Made by a program: the position numbers and the translations under genes. A stretch of 64,000 bases of DNA, taken from positions 1,798,001 through 1,862,000 of the forward strand of contig CBDCQY010000001.1 in the NCBI GenBank assembly GCA_965220855.1, in the 5' to 3' direction. The first letter of the stretch is position 1. Every line of letters begins with the position of its first letter. The DNA is from Bin95 sp965220855. Lineage in GTDB: Bacteria > Pseudomonadota > Alphaproteobacteria > Bin95. A model generated the notes under the pieces. It had not been told where the DNA came from. It saw only the letters and a program-made list of their open reading frames with translations, and did not search any database. Shown in pieces: positions 17,676-26,457 of the stretch.

Positions 17676-18038
17676 ATGGCCGACAAGCAGCATATCGAGT
17701 TTCGGAGCATCGACATGGCGTCCGGCTGGGAGACGCCGGAGGGCTATCCGGCCGGCATCGAGCAGAAGGTGCTGGCCGGCGCGCTGGACGAGGCGGCGGG
17801 ACGGGGCAACCGGTCGCGGCTGCTGCGTTTCGCGCCGGGAGCCTTCACCACCGAGCCCTTCGTGCATACCTATTGGGAGGAGGTCTATCTGATCTCCGGC
17901 GACCTGATCGTCGGCGGCGCGGAGGATGGCGAGGCCTTCCAGCCCAACACCTACGCCTGCCGCCCGCCGGGCGCTCCGCACGGCCCGTTCCGCTCCGAGG
18001 GCGGTTGCCTGCTGTTCGAAATCCACTATTTCGCCTGA
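17676..18038 (+). CDS. Cupin-domain protein (ChrR-like)
   Basis: A 120-residue single-domain cupin. Metal-ligand segments are recognisable in 'FVHTYWEEVYLISGDLIVGG' (motif 1) and 'CRPPGAPHGPFRSEGGCLLFEIHY' (motif 2), which resemble ChrR-type or dihydroxyacetophenone dioxygenase-like cupins. The start at 17676 lies 7 bases after GGAGG. It ends 25 bp before an acyl-CoA ligase gene on the same strand, so the two may form an operon for degradation of an aromatic or keto compound; this is inference. Confidence 0.75.
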   Translation: MADKQHIEFRSIDMASGWETPEGYPAGIEQKVLAGALDEAAGRGNRSRLLRFAPGAFTTEPFVHTYWEEVYLISGDLIVGGAEDGEAFQPNTYACRPPGAPHGPFRSEGGCLLFEIHYFA

Positions 18039-18063
18039 CCGGGCCGGCGGGAGCCGCGCGGCC

Positions 18064-19569
18064 GTGATCGCGCTCACCAGCTTCATCCGCTTCCACGCGT
18101 TGCGCACGCCGGACCGCGAGGCGCTGGTCCATGACGGGCTGCGGCTCGGCTATGGCGCGCTCTGGCGCAACATGGCCGCCATGGCGGGCCATCTGGCGGG
18201 CGAGGGCCTCGGGCGGGGCGCGGTGGTGGCCGCCTGCCTGAAAAACAGCCCCGCCTTCTACGATCTGGCTTTCGCCGCGAGCCATGTGGGCGCGGTCTTC
18301 CTGCCGCTCAACTATCGCCTCGCCGCCGACGAGATCGCCTGGATTCTCGACCATGCCGGCGCGCGCCATCTGTTCGCCGACGCGGAGCTGGAGGCCGCCG
18401 CCGAAGCCGCGCGCGCCGCCGGCGTGGCCTTCACGGCGCTCGACCCCGAGACCGCGCGGGACAGCCGGTGGCTCTCCGGCGACGCCGCCCCGCCGCCCAT
18501 GGCCGAGGTCTCGCCGGAGCAGCTGTTCCGCCTGATGTACACCTCCGGCACCACCGACCGGCCGAAGGGCGTGCGGCACAGCTACGCCAATTTCTACTGG
18601 AAGGGCGCCGACCAGGCGGCCGCGCTCGGCTACGGCGCGCAAGACCGCATGCTGGTCGTCGGCCCGCTCTATCATGTCGGCGGCTTCGACCTGCCGGGCG
18701 TCGATATCTGGCGTCTCGGCGGCTGCATCGCGCTGCACCGGGAGGCGCGGCCGGCCGCGATCCTGGAAGCCTTCGAGGCCGAGCGCATCACCGGCGCCTG
18801 GATGGCGCCCACGGTCACCAACGGCGTGCTGGCGGAGCCGGGGCTTGCGGACGTGGACAGCAGCGCGCTCCGCTGGGTCATCGGCGGCGGCGAGCGCACG
18901 CCGGAGACCCGCATTCGCGACTTCGCCCGCGCCTTCCCGCGGGCGCGCTATATCGACGCCTACGGCCTGACCGAGAGCATGGGCGGCGACAGCTTCATGG
19001 AGTCCGGGCGCGAGCTGGAGAAGATCGGCTCGGTCGGCCGCGCCATCGCCCATGTCGAGCTCACGGTGCGCGACGAGGCCGGGCGCGCCCTGCCGGCGGG
19101 CGCGGAGGGCGAAATCTGCCTCGCCGGGCCGAAGGTGACGAGCGGCTACTGGCGCGACCCGGAGCGCACGGCCGACGCCTTCTTCGGGACGCGGCTGCGC
19201 ACCGGCGATGTGGGATATCTGGACGAGGAAGGCTTCCTCTATCTCACGGACCGGCGGAAGGACATGATCCTCTCCGGCGGCGAGAACATCGCCTCATCGG
19301 AGATCGAGCGCGTGCTCTACGAGCTGGACGCGGTGCACGAGGCGGCGGCGATCGGGCTGCCGGATGCGCGCTGGGGCGAGCGGCCAGTGGCGGTCGTGGC
19401 GCTCCGGCCGGGCGCGACGCTCACGCTCGCCGACCTGCAACGCCACTGCCGCGAGCGCCTCGCCGGCTTCAAGACGCCGAAGGAGCTGCATCTTCGCGCA
19501 GCCCTGCCGCGCAACCCCTCCGGCAAGGTGCTGAAACGGCTGCTGCGCGAGGAACTCGGCGGCGGGTAG
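18064..19569 (+). CDS. AMP-dependent acyl-CoA synthetase
   Basis: A 501-residue ANL-superfamily ligase, compact for the family. The N-terminus 'LTSFIRFHALRTPDREALVHDGLRLGYGAL' starts at a GTG at 18064; GGGAG lies about 10 bases upstream. Motifs: 'LMYTSGTTDRPKGVRHSYAN', 'YGLTESMGGD', 'YLTDRRKDMILSGGENIASSEIE' and the lysine motif 'LPRNPSGKVLKRLLREEL'. It is related to fatty-acid and crotonobetaine-type CoA ligases, with the acid substrate unknown. Convergent with the SDR gene 12 bp away. Confidence 0.87.
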   Translation: MIALTSFIRFHALRTPDREALVHDGLRLGYGALWRNMAAMAGHLAGEGLGRGAVVAACLKNSPAFYDLAFAASHVGAVFLPLNYRLAADEIAWILDHAGARHLFADAELEAAAEAARAAGVAFTALDPETARDSRWLSGDAAPPPMAEVSPEQLFRLMYTSGTTDRPKGVRHSYANFYWKGADQAAALGYGAQDRMLVVGPLYHVGGFDLPGVDIWRLGGCIALHREARPAAILEAFEAERITGAWMAPTVTNGVLAEPGLADVDSSALRWVIGGGERTPETRIRDFARAFPRARYIDAYGLTESMGGDSFMESGRELEKIGSVGRAIAHVELTVRDEAGRALPAGAEGEICLAGPKVTSGYWRDPERTADAFFGTRLRTGDVGYLDEEGFLYLTDRRKDMILSGGENIASSEIERVLYELDAVHEAAAIGLPDARWGERPVAVVALRPGATLTLADLQRHCRERLAGFKTPKELHLRAALPRNPSGKVLKRLLREELGGG

Positions 19570-19581
19570 CCGGGCGGCGCG

Positions 19582-20292
19582 CTACCAGACCTCGCCGAAG
19601 GGGCGGAGTTCGACCCGGAAGGACCAGGAGGAGCGGTCCTGATGCGCGACGCGATAGATCTCCTCCGCGATCGCCGTCGGCCTGGCGAAATAGTCGTCCG
19701 GCTTGTCGGGCGCGATCAGCGGGCGGGTGCGCGGCGTGTCGATGGCGGCGTCGATGATGAAGTAGGCCACGTGGACGCCTTGCGGGCCGAACTCGCGCGC
19801 GATGGATTCGGCGAGGATGCGCTGCGCCGCCTTGGTCGAGGCGAAGAGGCCCCAATGCGCCCGGCCCCGCGTGGCGGAGGTGTTGCCGGTGACCATGATG
19901 GCGCCCTCGCCCGCCGCCAGCATGTCGGGAAGGGTCTCGCGGGCGAGATGCAGCAGGGCGGTCGCATTGACGCGGAAATTGCGCTCCAGATCGTCGGGAT
20001 CGAGTTCCAGAAGCGGCCCGCGCGTGCTGCGAAGCGCATTGTGGACCACCGCCCGCACCGGCCCGAGGCGTTGGCGCACCTCTGCGACGGTCGCCTTGAG
20101 CGCCTCCAGGTCGCCTACATCGCAAGGGAAGGCGGTGGCGTTGTCGATGGCGGCTTCCAGCCGGGCCAGCCGGTCCGCGTCGCGGGCGAGCATGGCGGTG
20201 CGATAGCCGCCGGTCGCGAACCGCCGGGCGATTTCGGCCCCGGTGCCGCCTTCGGGGCCGACGCCGGTCACCAGGGCGACGGGCAGGCTCAT
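19582..20292 (-). CDS. Short-chain dehydrogenase/reductase
   Basis: A 236-residue Rossmann-fold SDR. The cofactor loop is 'VTGVGPEGGTGAEIARRFATGG', an unusual variant of TGxxxGxG. 'CDVGDLEALKATV' and 'NALRSTRGPLLEL' occupy the adenine and NAG-motif positions. In the catalytic region 'MVTGNTSATRG...GLFASTKAAQRILAE' a Ser/Thr block precedes 'FASTKAA', where Phe replaces the usual Tyr of YxxxK, so catalysis could be impaired or altered. It starts in an ATGA overlap with the GST gene stop, forming a two-gene unit. Confidence 0.8.
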   Translation of the reverse strand: MSLPVALVTGVGPEGGTGAEIARRFATGGYRTAMLARDADRLARLEAAIDNATAFPCDVGDLEALKATVAEVRQRLGPVRAVVHNALRSTRGPLLELDPDDLERNFRVNATALLHLARETLPDMLAAGEGAIMVTGNTSATRGRAHWGLFASTKAAQRILAESIAREFGPQGVHVAYFIIDAAIDTPRTRPLIAPDKPDDYFARPTAIAEEIYRVAHQDRSSWSFRVELRPFGEVW

Positions 20293-21071
20293 GCGGTTGC
20301 CTCCGCTTGCGCCCGGCTCTCCACGACATAGCCGTCGAGGTCGGCGGCGAAGGCCGGCAGGCGGCGGAGGCGGTCGAAATGGGCGTGCGCGCGCGGATGC
20401 GCGTCCGGGCGGTAGATCGCCTCCAGGCCGAGCGCGGCCAGCCGGTCGCCCATAAGCTGTTCGCGGCGGAACTGCGCGAAATCGCACACGAAGGCGATGT
20501 CGGCGATCGAGAACGGCCCCGCCAGTCCCGCGCCGCCGGCGGCGTTCTCGACGCCGTCGAGATAGAACTCGTAAGCCTCGCGCATCCGCGCCGAGAGCTC
20601 CGGCGTCGCCCTGCCGCCCGTCAGCGCCAGCAGATAGACCTGCGCCTCGCGCGCGAACACCAGGCCGGCGTCGAGAAAGCTGTCGATGCGCGCGGCTTCG
20701 TAAGGCCCCTCGCCATAGAGGCCGCCGCCCGCGCGGGCGACGGCGCGCAGGATGCTGTTCGATTCGAACACGCCGACGCCGCCTTGCGGGTCGAAGGCGG
20801 CCGGCACGGTGCCGAAGGGGTGCGCGGCCAGAAAGGCGTCGGTCTTGTAGAGCGTGGCGTCGAAGCCGCGCTTGCTTACCCGCGCATGGGGGTTGGCCGG
20901 CCCCTTCTCGGCTTCGGCGAGCGGGCGGGCGTCGAAGTCCCAGAGCCAGCCCGGCAGCGCCTTCGGCCGGTCGCCCACCAGCTCGACCTCGACGCCGAGC
21001 CAGCGCGCCGCGACGGTCGCCTTCCAGACGCGCGGATTGGGCAAGTAGGAGAAGATCCTGAGCACAGCCAT
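20289..21071 (-). CDS. Glutathione S-transferase-like protein
   Basis: A 260-residue protein with a thioredoxin-like N-terminal half ('MAVLRIFSYLPNPRVWKATVAARWLGVEVELVGDRP', then 'FGTVPAAFDPQGGVGVFESNSILRAVA' containing the cis-Pro and the ES glutathione-binding pair) and an all-helical C-terminal domain ('FSIADIAFVCDFAQFRREQL'). This is the layout of soluble GSTs, slightly longer than usual. The C-terminal half resembles elongation-factor-1-gamma-type GSTs. It is translationally coupled to the SDR gene; both may act in detoxification, which is inferred. Confidence 0.82.
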   Translation of the reverse strand: MAVLRIFSYLPNPRVWKATVAARWLGVEVELVGDRPKALPGWLWDFDARPLAEAEKGPANPHARVSKRGFDATLYKTDAFLAAHPFGTVPAAFDPQGGVGVFESNSILRAVARAGGGLYGEGPYEAARIDSFLDAGLVFAREAQVYLLALTGGRATPELSARMREAYEFYLDGVENAAGGAGLAGPFSIADIAFVCDFAQFRREQLMGDRLAALGLEAIYRPDAHPRAHAHFDRLRRLPAFAADLDGYVVESRAQAEATA

Positions 21072-21225
21072 GGGGTCTGCCGCCCTCCGCACGCGCCGGT
21101 CGAGAGGCCGCCAGTCTGGCATGGCGGGCGCGCCATGCGCTAGCCCGCGCCCGGCGGCCGCGCTATGCTGCCGACCGGCTTCGGGCGCGGGCGTCCGGGG
21201 AGCTTTTTCCGGACAGGAACCCGGC

Positions 21226-22416
21226 ATGGCGGACAGGATCGGCGACCGGAAGGGCGGCGCCCCGGCGAGCGCGCCGCCGCTCGCCCCCTGGGCCGCCCTG
21301 CCGGCGCGCTCGCCGGGGCGCCTCCACGCCGAACCCGAGGACGGCGAACGCTCGCCCTTCCAGCGCGACCGCGACCGCATCCTGCATTCCGCCGCCTTCC
21401 GCCGCCTGCAATACAAGACGCAGGTGTTCGTCTGCCATGAGGGCGACCATTATCGCAGCCGGCTGACCCACTCGCTCGAAGTCGGCCAGATCGCGCGCAG
21501 CCTCTGCCGCAGCCTCGGCCTGGAGGAGACGCTGGCGGAGACGCTGGCGCTGGCGCACGATCTCGGGCACACGCCCTTCGGCCATGCCGGCGAGACGGCG
21601 CTCGACCGGGCGCTCGGCGAGCGCGGCGGCTTCGACCACAATGTCCAGACCTTGCGCATCGTGACCCGGCTGGAGGCGCGCTACGCCGAATTCGACGGGC
21701 TGAACCTGACCTGGGAGACGCTGGAAGGGCTCGTGAAGCATAACGGGCCGCTGGAAGCTGGCCGCGCGCCGGCCTATGTCGCGGGCCTCGACCGCGCGCT
21801 CGGCCTGAGGCTCGACGCCTATCCGAGCCTGGAAGCCCAGCTTGCGGCGCTCGCCGACGACATCGCCTATGACAATCACGATATCGACGACGGCGTGCGC
21901 TCCGGCCTGATCCGGCCGGAGGACCTGCTGGAGCTGCCGGTGGTCGGAACCGCGCTGGCGGAGGTGCAGGGGCGCTATCCGGGGCTGGAGCCGGCCCGGC
22001 TCATCCACGAGACGGTGCGCCGCGCGGTGCGCGCCATGGTGGCCGACCTGCTGGCCGAGACCCGCCGGCGGCTTGCCGAGGCGCGGCCCTGCAGCGTGGA
22101 GGACATCCGCGCCGCGGACCGTCCGCTCGCCGCCTTCTCCGAGGAGATGGCGGCCGCCGAGAGCGCGCTCAAGGCGTTTCTCGGCGAGCGGCTCTATCGC
22201 CATCCCTATGTCCTGGAGGAAGGACAGCGGGCAGAGCGCGTGGTCGCCGGCCTGTTCGAGGCGCTGCTGGGCGCGCCCCGGAACCTGCCGCCGGAGTGGC
22301 GGCGGAGCGCCGCGCGCGGGCGCCACGCGGCGCGCATCGTCGCGGACTATATTGCCGGCATGACAGATCGCTATGCTTTGGACGAGTATCGCCGGCTTTT
22401 CGGACGGGATCCGTGA
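21226..22416 (+). CDS. dGTP triphosphohydrolase-like HD-domain protein
   Basis: A 396-residue HD-superfamily phosphohydrolase. Recognisable parts are 'SPFQRDRDRILHSAAFRRLQYKTQVF', 'SRLTHSLEVGQIARSLCRSLGL', the HD motif in 'LALAHDLGHTPFGHAGETALD' and 'DDIAYDNHDIDDGVRSG'. These are the metal ligands and substrate-contact segments of dNTPases that convert dNTPs to nucleosides and triphosphate. The length matches the 'dGTPase-like' type-2 group rather than E. coli Dgt (about 505). It precedes argS by 5 bp, a pairing common in alphaproteobacteria. Confidence 0.9.
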   Translation: MADRIGDRKGGAPASAPPLAPWAALPARSPGRLHAEPEDGERSPFQRDRDRILHSAAFRRLQYKTQVFVCHEGDHYRSRLTHSLEVGQIARSLCRSLGLEETLAETLALAHDLGHTPFGHAGETALDRALGERGGFDHNVQTLRIVTRLEARYAEFDGLNLTWETLEGLVKHNGPLEAGRAPAYVAGLDRALGLRLDAYPSLEAQLAALADDIAYDNHDIDDGVRSGLIRPEDLLELPVVGTALAEVQGRYPGLEPARLIHETVRRAVRAMVADLLAETRRRLAEARPCSVEDIRAADRPLAAFSEEMAAAESALKAFLGERLYRHPYVLEEGQRAERVVAGLFEALLGAPRNLPPEWRRSAARGRHAARIVADYIAGMTDRYALDEYRRLFGRDP

Positions 22417-22421
22417 CGATC

Positions 22422-24131
22422 ATGAATGTCTTTCGCGTGCTGGACCGCATGGCGCGGAAACATCTGGACGCCTTGGTGGGCGACGGCGTCGATACGAGCC
22501 GGGCGGCGGTGGAGCTGCCGCGCGACCCGGCGCATGGCGATTTCGCCACCAATGCGGCGCTGGCCACCGCGCGCGCCGCCGGCCGGAAGCCGCGCGAGCT
22601 GGCGGCGGAGCTCGCCGGGCTGCTGGGCGCGGAGCCGGAGATCGCGGAGGCGGAGGTCGCCGGCCCCGGCTTCGTCAATCTGCGCATGACGCCGGCCTTC
22701 TGGCAGGCGCAGCTGCCGGCGATCCTCGCGGCCGGGCCGGCTTACGGAGAGTCGGATATTGGCGGCGGACGGCCGGTCAATGTGGAATATGTCTCCGCCA
22801 ACCCGACAGGGCCGCTGCATGTCGGCCATGCGCGCGGCGCGGTGTTCGGAGACGCGCTCGCCCGCCTGCTCGCCATGGCCGGCTATGCGGCCACCACGGA
22901 ATATTACATCAACGACGCCGGCGCGCAGGTGGATGCGCTCGCCCGCTCGGCCCATCGCCGCTATCTGGAGGCGCTGGGCGACGATCCGGGGCCGATGCCG
23001 GAGGGCGGCTATCCGGGCGACTATCTGAAACCGGTCGGCCGGGCGCTCGCGGCGGAGTTCGGCCCGCGCTTCCGGCAGGCCGACGAGGCGGAGTGGCTCG
23101 CGCCCTTCCGCGAGCGCGCCGTCGCCGCCATGATGGCGACGATCCGCGAGGATCTGGCCGCCGCCGGCATCGCGCAGGAGGTGTTCATCTCCGAGCGCGC
23201 GCTGGTGGAGGCCGGCGGCGTCGAGCGCGCGATCGCCGGGCTGGAGGCCGAGGGGCTGATCTATCGCGGCCGGCTGGACCCGCCCAGGGGCCGCACGCCG
23301 GAAGACTGGGAGCCCGGCCGCGAGCAGCTGCTGTTCCGCTCCACCCGGTTCGGCGACGATGTGGACCGCCCGCTGCAGAAGTCCGACGGCGGCTGGACCT
23401 ATTTCGCCACCGACATCGCCTATCACGCCGACAAGGCCCGGCGCGGCCATGACGAGCTGATCGATGTGTGGGGCGCCGACCATGGCGGCTATGTCAAGCG
23501 GATGCAGGCGGCGGTGCAGGCGGCGACCGGGGCCAGGCTGGATGTCAAGCTCTGCCAGATGGTGCGCGTGCTGCGCGGCGGCGAGCTGGTGCGCATGTCG
23601 AAGCGCAGCGGAGACTTCGTGACGCTGCGCGAGGTCGTGGACGAGGTGGGCCGGGACGCGCTGCGCTTCCTGATGCTGACCCGCCGCAACGACGCGCCGC
23701 TCGATTTCGACCTGGCCCAGGCGGTGGCCGAGACGCGCGACAATCCGGTCTTTTATGTCCAATACGCCCATGCGCGGGCCTGTTCGGTGCTGCGCCACGG
23801 CGCGGGTGCGGGGCCGGCGGACGCGAGCGACCTCGCCCGGCTGGAGGGGCCGGAGGAGCTGGCGCTGATCCGCCGCCTGGCCGCCTGGCCGCACACCGTG
23901 GAGACGGCGGCGGTCGCGCATGAGCCGCATCGCGCGGCCTTCTATCTGATGGAGGCGGCCACTGACTTCCATGCGCTGTGGACCCGGGGGCGGGACAATG
24001 CGCGCCTGCGCTTCATCCAGGACGACGACCCGGCGGGCACGCGCGCCCGGCTGGCGCTGGTCGATGCGACCCGGACGGTGATCGCCGCCGGGCTGCGCAC
24101 GCTCGGCGTCGAGCCGGTGGAGCGGATGTAG
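22422..24131 (+). CDS. argS: Arginyl-tRNA synthetase
   Basis: A 569-residue class I synthetase that charges tRNA-Arg. The HIGH motif appears as 'GPLHVGHARGAVFGD', the KMSKS counterpart as 'LVRMSKRSGDFVTLREVVDE', and the C-terminal anticodon-binding DALR domain ends in 'MEAATDFHALWTRGRDNARLRF'. The N-terminal Add1 domain is present ('AHGDFATNAALATARAAG'). The ATG at 22422 follows the dgt-like stop by 5 bp, and the SPOR-protein gene begins one base after the stop. Confidence 0.97.
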   Translation: MNVFRVLDRMARKHLDALVGDGVDTSRAAVELPRDPAHGDFATNAALATARAAGRKPRELAAELAGLLGAEPEIAEAEVAGPGFVNLRMTPAFWQAQLPAILAAGPAYGESDIGGGRPVNVEYVSANPTGPLHVGHARGAVFGDALARLLAMAGYAATTEYYINDAGAQVDALARSAHRRYLEALGDDPGPMPEGGYPGDYLKPVGRALAAEFGPRFRQADEAEWLAPFRERAVAAMMATIREDLAAAGIAQEVFISERALVEAGGVERAIAGLEAEGLIYRGRLDPPRGRTPEDWEPGREQLLFRSTRFGDDVDRPLQKSDGGWTYFATDIAYHADKARRGHDELIDVWGADHGGYVKRMQAAVQAATGARLDVKLCQMVRVLRGGELVRMSKRSGDFVTLREVVDEVGRDALRFLMLTRRNDAPLDFDLAQAVAETRDNPVFYVQYAHARACSVLRHGAGAGPADASDLARLEGPEELALIRRLAAWPHTVETAAVAHEPHRAAFYLMEAATDFHALWTRGRDNARLRFIQDDDPAGTRARLALVDATRTVIAAGLRTLGVEPVERM

Positions 24132-24132
24132 C

Positions 24133-24819
24133 ATGGAGGAGGGCCGCCGGCGGCGTCTGCGGCTGGCCGCGCTCGGCCTGGGCGCGGCGCTGCTGCTGGG
24201 GGCGGCGTTCTGGTTCGGCCATGCCGCGCTGCTCGGCTCGGGCGATGCGCATCTGCCGGTGGTCGCCGCGCCGGAGGGAGACTACAAGGTCGCGCCCGAG
24301 GACCCCGGCGGGCTCACGGTCGGCCATGACGATGTCTCCATCTATGATGCGCTGGTGCGCGGCCGGCCGGGCGCTGTGCCGGAAGCGGTCGGCCCCTTGC
24401 CGGAAGCCCCGCGCCCGGTGCTGCCGGCCCCGTCCGCCGATCCGCCGGAGCAGGCGGCGCTCGCGCCGACCGGGAAACCGGAGCCGGTGCCGGCCATGCC
24501 GACGCCGAGACCGGCCCCGCGCGGGCGCCTGGCGGCCGCGGCGCCCTCCGCCCCGGCGCCTCCCGCCGCCACGCCGGAGAAGCCGCCCGAGGGCGTCGCC
24601 GTCGAGCTCGGCGCCTACGGAACGGAGAGCGCGGCGCGCGCCGCCTGGGCCGAGCTCAGGCAGCGCCACGCCGACCTGCTGGGGCGTATGGAAGCCGCCT
24701 TCGTCGCCGGCGGGGGCCGGGTCCGGGTGCGGGCCGGGCCGGTCTCGACGCCGGTGCTGGCGGAGATCGTTTGCGAACAGTTGAAGGCGCGCGATGTCGG
24801 CTGTCTCATCCTGCAGTGA
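24133..24819 (+). CDS. SPOR-domain inner-membrane protein
   Basis: A 228-residue single-pass protein: cytoplasmic Arg-rich start, one membrane helix (residues 9-28), a Pro/Ala-rich periplasmic linker (about 80-150) and a C-terminal SPOR domain ('VAVELGAYGTESAARAAWAELRQRHADLLG...GGGRVRVRAGPVSTPVLAEIVCEQLKARDVGCLIL'). SPOR domains bind denuded peptidoglycan glycans at division sites. The argS-SPOR-nagZ order is typical of the class and places it in cell-wall remodelling. Its end overlaps nagZ by 26 bp. Confidence 0.88.
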   Translation: MEEGRRRRLRLAALGLGAALLLGAAFWFGHAALLGSGDAHLPVVAAPEGDYKVAPEDPGGLTVGHDDVSIYDALVRGRPGAVPEAVGPLPEAPRPVLPAPSADPPEQAALAPTGKPEPVPAMPTPRPAPRGRLAAAAPSAPAPPAATPEKPPEGVAVELGAYGTESAARAAWAELRQRHADLLGRMEAAFVAGGGRVRVRAGPVSTPVLAEIVCEQLKARDVGCLILQ

Positions 24820-25756
24820 ATCTCCCGGACGCCATGCTCCGCTCGCCGCCATCTTCGGCTGCGCGGGGCCGGCGCTGACCGCTCGCGAGCGGGATTTCTT
24901 CCGCGACGCGAACCCGCTCGGCTTCATCCTGTTCGCGCGCAATCTCGGCGACGCCGACGATATTCGCCGGCTGACGGGCGCGCTCCGCGAGGCGCTCGGC
25001 GACGGCGATGCGCCGGTGCTGATCGACCAGGAGGGCGGGCGGGTGGCCCGGCTGGCCCCGCCGCGCTGGCCGGCCTTTCCCTCTGCGGCGCGCCTGGCCG
25101 AGGGGCCGACCGGGGCGACGCGCGAGAATGCGGCGCGAATCGGCGCGCTGCTGACGGGCCTCGGCATCGATGTGAACTGCGCGCCGGTCGGCGATGTCCA
25201 CGCGCCGGGCCTGACCCATGAAGTGATCGGCGAGCGCGCCTACTCCAGCGACCCGGCGGTCGTGGCGGCGCACGCCCGCGCCTGCGCCGAGGGGCTGCGC
25301 GACGCCGGCGTTCTGCCGGTGCTGAAGCATATGCCGGGGCACGGGCGGGCGGTGGGCGACAGCCATGAGGCGCTGCCCGAGACGGATGCCGACGAGCCTT
25401 CCGTGGCGGCCTTCGCCGCACTCGCCGACCTGCCGGTCGGCATGACCGCCCATGTGCTTTATCGCGACTGGGACGCGGCGCTGCCCGCCACCCTCTCGCC
25501 GACGGTGATCGGCCGGATCGTGCGCGGGCGCATCGGCTTCGACGGGCTGCTGCTGACCGACGATCTCTCCATGCGCGCCCTCGCGGGACCGGTCGGCGAG
25601 CGGGCGCGGCGCGCGCTCGCCGCCGGCTGCGACATCGCCCTGCATTGCAATGGCGAGCCGGCGGAGATGGCGGCGGTGGCGGCGGCGGCGGAGACCATGA
25701 CGGCGGCGGCCTGCGCCCGCTGGCGCCGCGCCCGCGACTGGCTGGGAAACAGATGA
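24794..25756 (+). CDS. nagZ: Beta-N-acetylhexosaminidase
   Basis: A 320-residue GH3 enzyme that removes GlcNAc from anhydromuropeptides during peptidoglycan recycling in the cytoplasm. The family loop 'VLKHMPGHGRAVGDSHEALPE' carries the His/Asp acid-base pair, 'VLIDQEGGRVARL' binds sugar and the nucleophile Asp lies in 'LLLTDDLSMRAL'. It overlaps the SPOR gene at its start and the M50 protease gene at its stop (ATGA). Confidence 0.95.
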   Translation: MSAVSSCSESPGRHAPLAAIFGCAGPALTARERDFFRDANPLGFILFARNLGDADDIRRLTGALREALGDGDAPVLIDQEGGRVARLAPPRWPAFPSAARLAEGPTGATRENAARIGALLTGLGIDVNCAPVGDVHAPGLTHEVIGERAYSSDPAVVAAHARACAEGLRDAGVLPVLKHMPGHGRAVGDSHEALPETDADEPSVAAFAALADLPVGMTAHVLYRDWDAALPATLSPTVIGRIVRGRIGFDGLLLTDDLSMRALAGPVGERARRALAAGCDIALHCNGEPAEMAAVAAAAETMTAAACARWRRARDWLGNR

Positions 25757-26457
25757 TCGATATTACGCTCGACGAATTCGTCTATCAGCTTTCCACCTGG
25801 GTTCTGCCCGTGCTGTTCGCGATCGGCTGCCACGAGGCCGCGCATGGCTGGGCGGCGAGCAAGTTCGGCGACGACACCGCCCGGCGCCTCGGCCGCGTGA
25901 CCCTCAATCCCGTCGCCCATATCGACCCTTTCGGGACGCTGCTGCTGCCGGGCATCCTGATCGCCACCGGCTCGCCTTTCCTGATCGGCTACGCGAAGCC
26001 GGTGCCGGTCGATTTCGACCGGCTCCGGCCCGGCCGGCTTCCCATGGTGCTGGTCGCGGCGGCGGGGCCGGCCGCCAATCTGGCGCTCTGCGTCGTCTCG
26101 CTGGTCATCCTGCAGGTCGCCGGCTGGGCGCCCGGTCTGCCGGGCGCCGACTGGCTGGCCGAGACCGCGCGCAAGAGCGTGGTGCTCAACGCCGTGCTGG
26201 CGGTGTTCAACATGCTGCCGCTGCTGCCGCTGGACGGCGGGCGCATCGTGGCGGCGCTGGTCTCGCCGCGCTTTGCGCGCCATCTGGACTTCCTGGAGCG
26301 CACCGGCCTCACGATCATCATCCTCTCCCTGTTCGTGATCGCGGCGCTTTCCAGCATTGCCGACCTGGACTTCGATCCGCTCGACTGGCTGGTCTGGCAG
26401 CCGGTGCGCTGGATCCTGGAAGGGCTGAACACCCCTGTCTGGACGACGGCCCCATGA
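25753..26457 (+). CDS. Site-2 protease family protein (M50 metalloprotease)
   Basis: A 234-residue polytopic membrane protease. Zinc ligands are in 'IGCHEAAHGWAASKFGD' (HEAAH, helix 1) and in 'NMLPLLPLDGGRIVAAL' (third ligand Asp). The size and the 'NPVAHIDPFGTLLLPGIL' segment match the short M50 group without PDZ or CBS domain, whose substrates are mostly unknown. It occupies the position after nagZ where many alphaproteobacteria have scpA-scpB. The start overlaps the nagZ stop. Confidence 0.9.
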   Translation: MIDITLDEFVYQLSTWVLPVLFAIGCHEAAHGWAASKFGDDTARRLGRVTLNPVAHIDPFGTLLLPGILIATGSPFLIGYAKPVPVDFDRLRPGRLPMVLVAAAGPAANLALCVVSLVILQVAGWAPGLPGADWLAETARKSVVLNAVLAVFNMLPLLPLDGGRIVAALVSPRFARHLDFLERTGLTIIILSLFVIAALSSIADLDFDPLDWLVWQPVRWILEGLNTPVWTTAP

